Assembly: GCA_937997355.1 (NCBI GenBank)
Contig: CALKTZ010000054.1
Span: 1 to 6,474, forward strand
Direction of reading: 5' to 3'
Origin: an uncultured Planctomycetales bacterium
GTDB taxonomy: Bacteria; Planctomycetota; Planctomycetia; Isosphaerales; Isosphaeraceae
DNA: 6,474 bases
Position numbers and translations under genes: made by a program. The first letter of the stretch is position 1. Every line of letters starts with the position of its first letter. The notes beneath the pieces were generated by a model. The model was not told where the DNA came from. It did no database searches and saw nothing but the letters and a program-made list of their open reading frames with translations. Below, one piece after another: positions 6,125-6,474 of this stretch.

Positions 6125-6474
6125 CGTGATTCCCGAATTCCTTTGCGAAGTATCACTCGCGAGGAGCCTTCATCCGTGCATTTGTTGCCTGGCCCTCGGA
6201 GCGGAGTCCCTTTCGAGACTCCAGTGTAACGAGGAGAATCCGGCGCGCCGAACGAATCCGACGACGGGAGGACGAAAGTTCCTCGTTGTCCGAGGCATCG
6301 GGCTGGTGCATACTCGTCGAATCGATCGGGGACCGGAAACGGATGCCGCAACGACTTCCACGGAGCTTTTCGAATTGTCGAGCGAGCCGATTTCCATCGA
6401 AAGTGACGGGCATCCACCCCGGCGAAGCTGGATGGCGTGCGGCCGCACGGGCAGTTGGGCGATCGCCGCGATCA
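6125..6474. other. Right-end region without a convincing gene
   Basis: These 350 nt upstream of lhgO carry overlapping minus-strand frames, one open from the window edge to a stop at 6153, plus a plus-strand frame open from ATG 6343 to the edge. None has recognisable motifs, a good ribosome site or the GC-rich third positions of the neighbouring genes. The stretch should hold the lhgO promoter; TACACT on the minus strand (6228-6223) is a possible -10 with no strong -35. A hairpin at 6203-6222 is the only clear structure. Confidence 0.5.
6203..6222 (-). repeat. Hairpin with GAAA tetraloop upstream of lhgO
   Basis: On the minus strand GGAGTCTC and GGGACTCC pair over 8 bp (one T-G wobble) around GAAA, a GNRA-type tetraloop closed by C-G. 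It lies 79 nt before the lhgO start. No T-run follows, so a terminator is unlikely. It abuts the weak -10-like TACACT at 6228-6223, so it could instead act as a DNA dyad at the transcription start. Confidence 0.4.

Noticed and set aside
6153..6474. Minus-strand frame open from the right edge to a stop 28 nt before lhgO
   Set aside because: It could be the tail of an upstream gene, but it has no recognisable motif, an odd Arg/Ser-rich composition and mixed third positions. Sequence to the right would settle it.
6343..6474. Plus-strand frame from ATG 6343 open to the right edge (44 codons)
   Set aside because: Poor ribosome site, third positions unlike neighbouring genes, and no recognisable protein motif.

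Overview
The window is GC-rich bacterial chromosomal DNA, most likely from a planctomycete (perhaps of the Isosphaeraceae type). This assignment is an inference. It rests on a secreted iduronate-2-sulfatase-like Cys-type sulfatase, a Tyr-rich small exported protein, a loosely packed layout with long intergenic stretches, and the style of the encoded proteins. No RNA gene, mobile element, CRISPR array or phage gene is visible.

Layout, left to right. (1) Positions 1-1427 (+) hold a sulfatase whose start and presumed export signal lie left of the window. (2) It converges on a two-gene minus-strand unit: an aldose-1-epimerase-like gene (3570-2578) followed after 21 nt by an Ldh2-family malate/L-lactate-type dehydrogenase gene (2556-1480). 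(3) A 374-nt divergent intergenic region (3571-3944) contains several short dyad symmetries. (4) Positions 3945-4472 (+) encode a 175-residue cytoplasmic protein I do not recognise, followed by a weak terminator-like hairpin. (5) On the minus strand, an L-2-hydroxyglutarate oxidase gene (6124-4925) is followed after 71 nt by a small gene (4853-4503) for an exported, Tyr-rich, cationic protein. (6) The last 350 nt (6125-6474) hold no convincing gene, but include a tetraloop-type hairpin upstream of the oxidase.

How the genes may work together (inference). The sulfatase would remove sulfate esters from polysaccharide fragments outside the cytoplasm. The epimerase would interconvert anomers of a released sugar or a related substrate, and the Ldh2-type enzyme would oxidise or reduce a 2-hydroxy/2-keto acid with NAD(P). 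LhgO would return L-2-hydroxyglutarate to 2-oxoglutarate. Only the epimerase/dehydrogenase pair has the spacing of a true operon; the others may simply be neighbours. I found no strong case for a new multi-gene system. The least explained items are the 175-residue protein, the acid-free Tyr-rich secreted protein, and the structured stretches of intergenic DNA.
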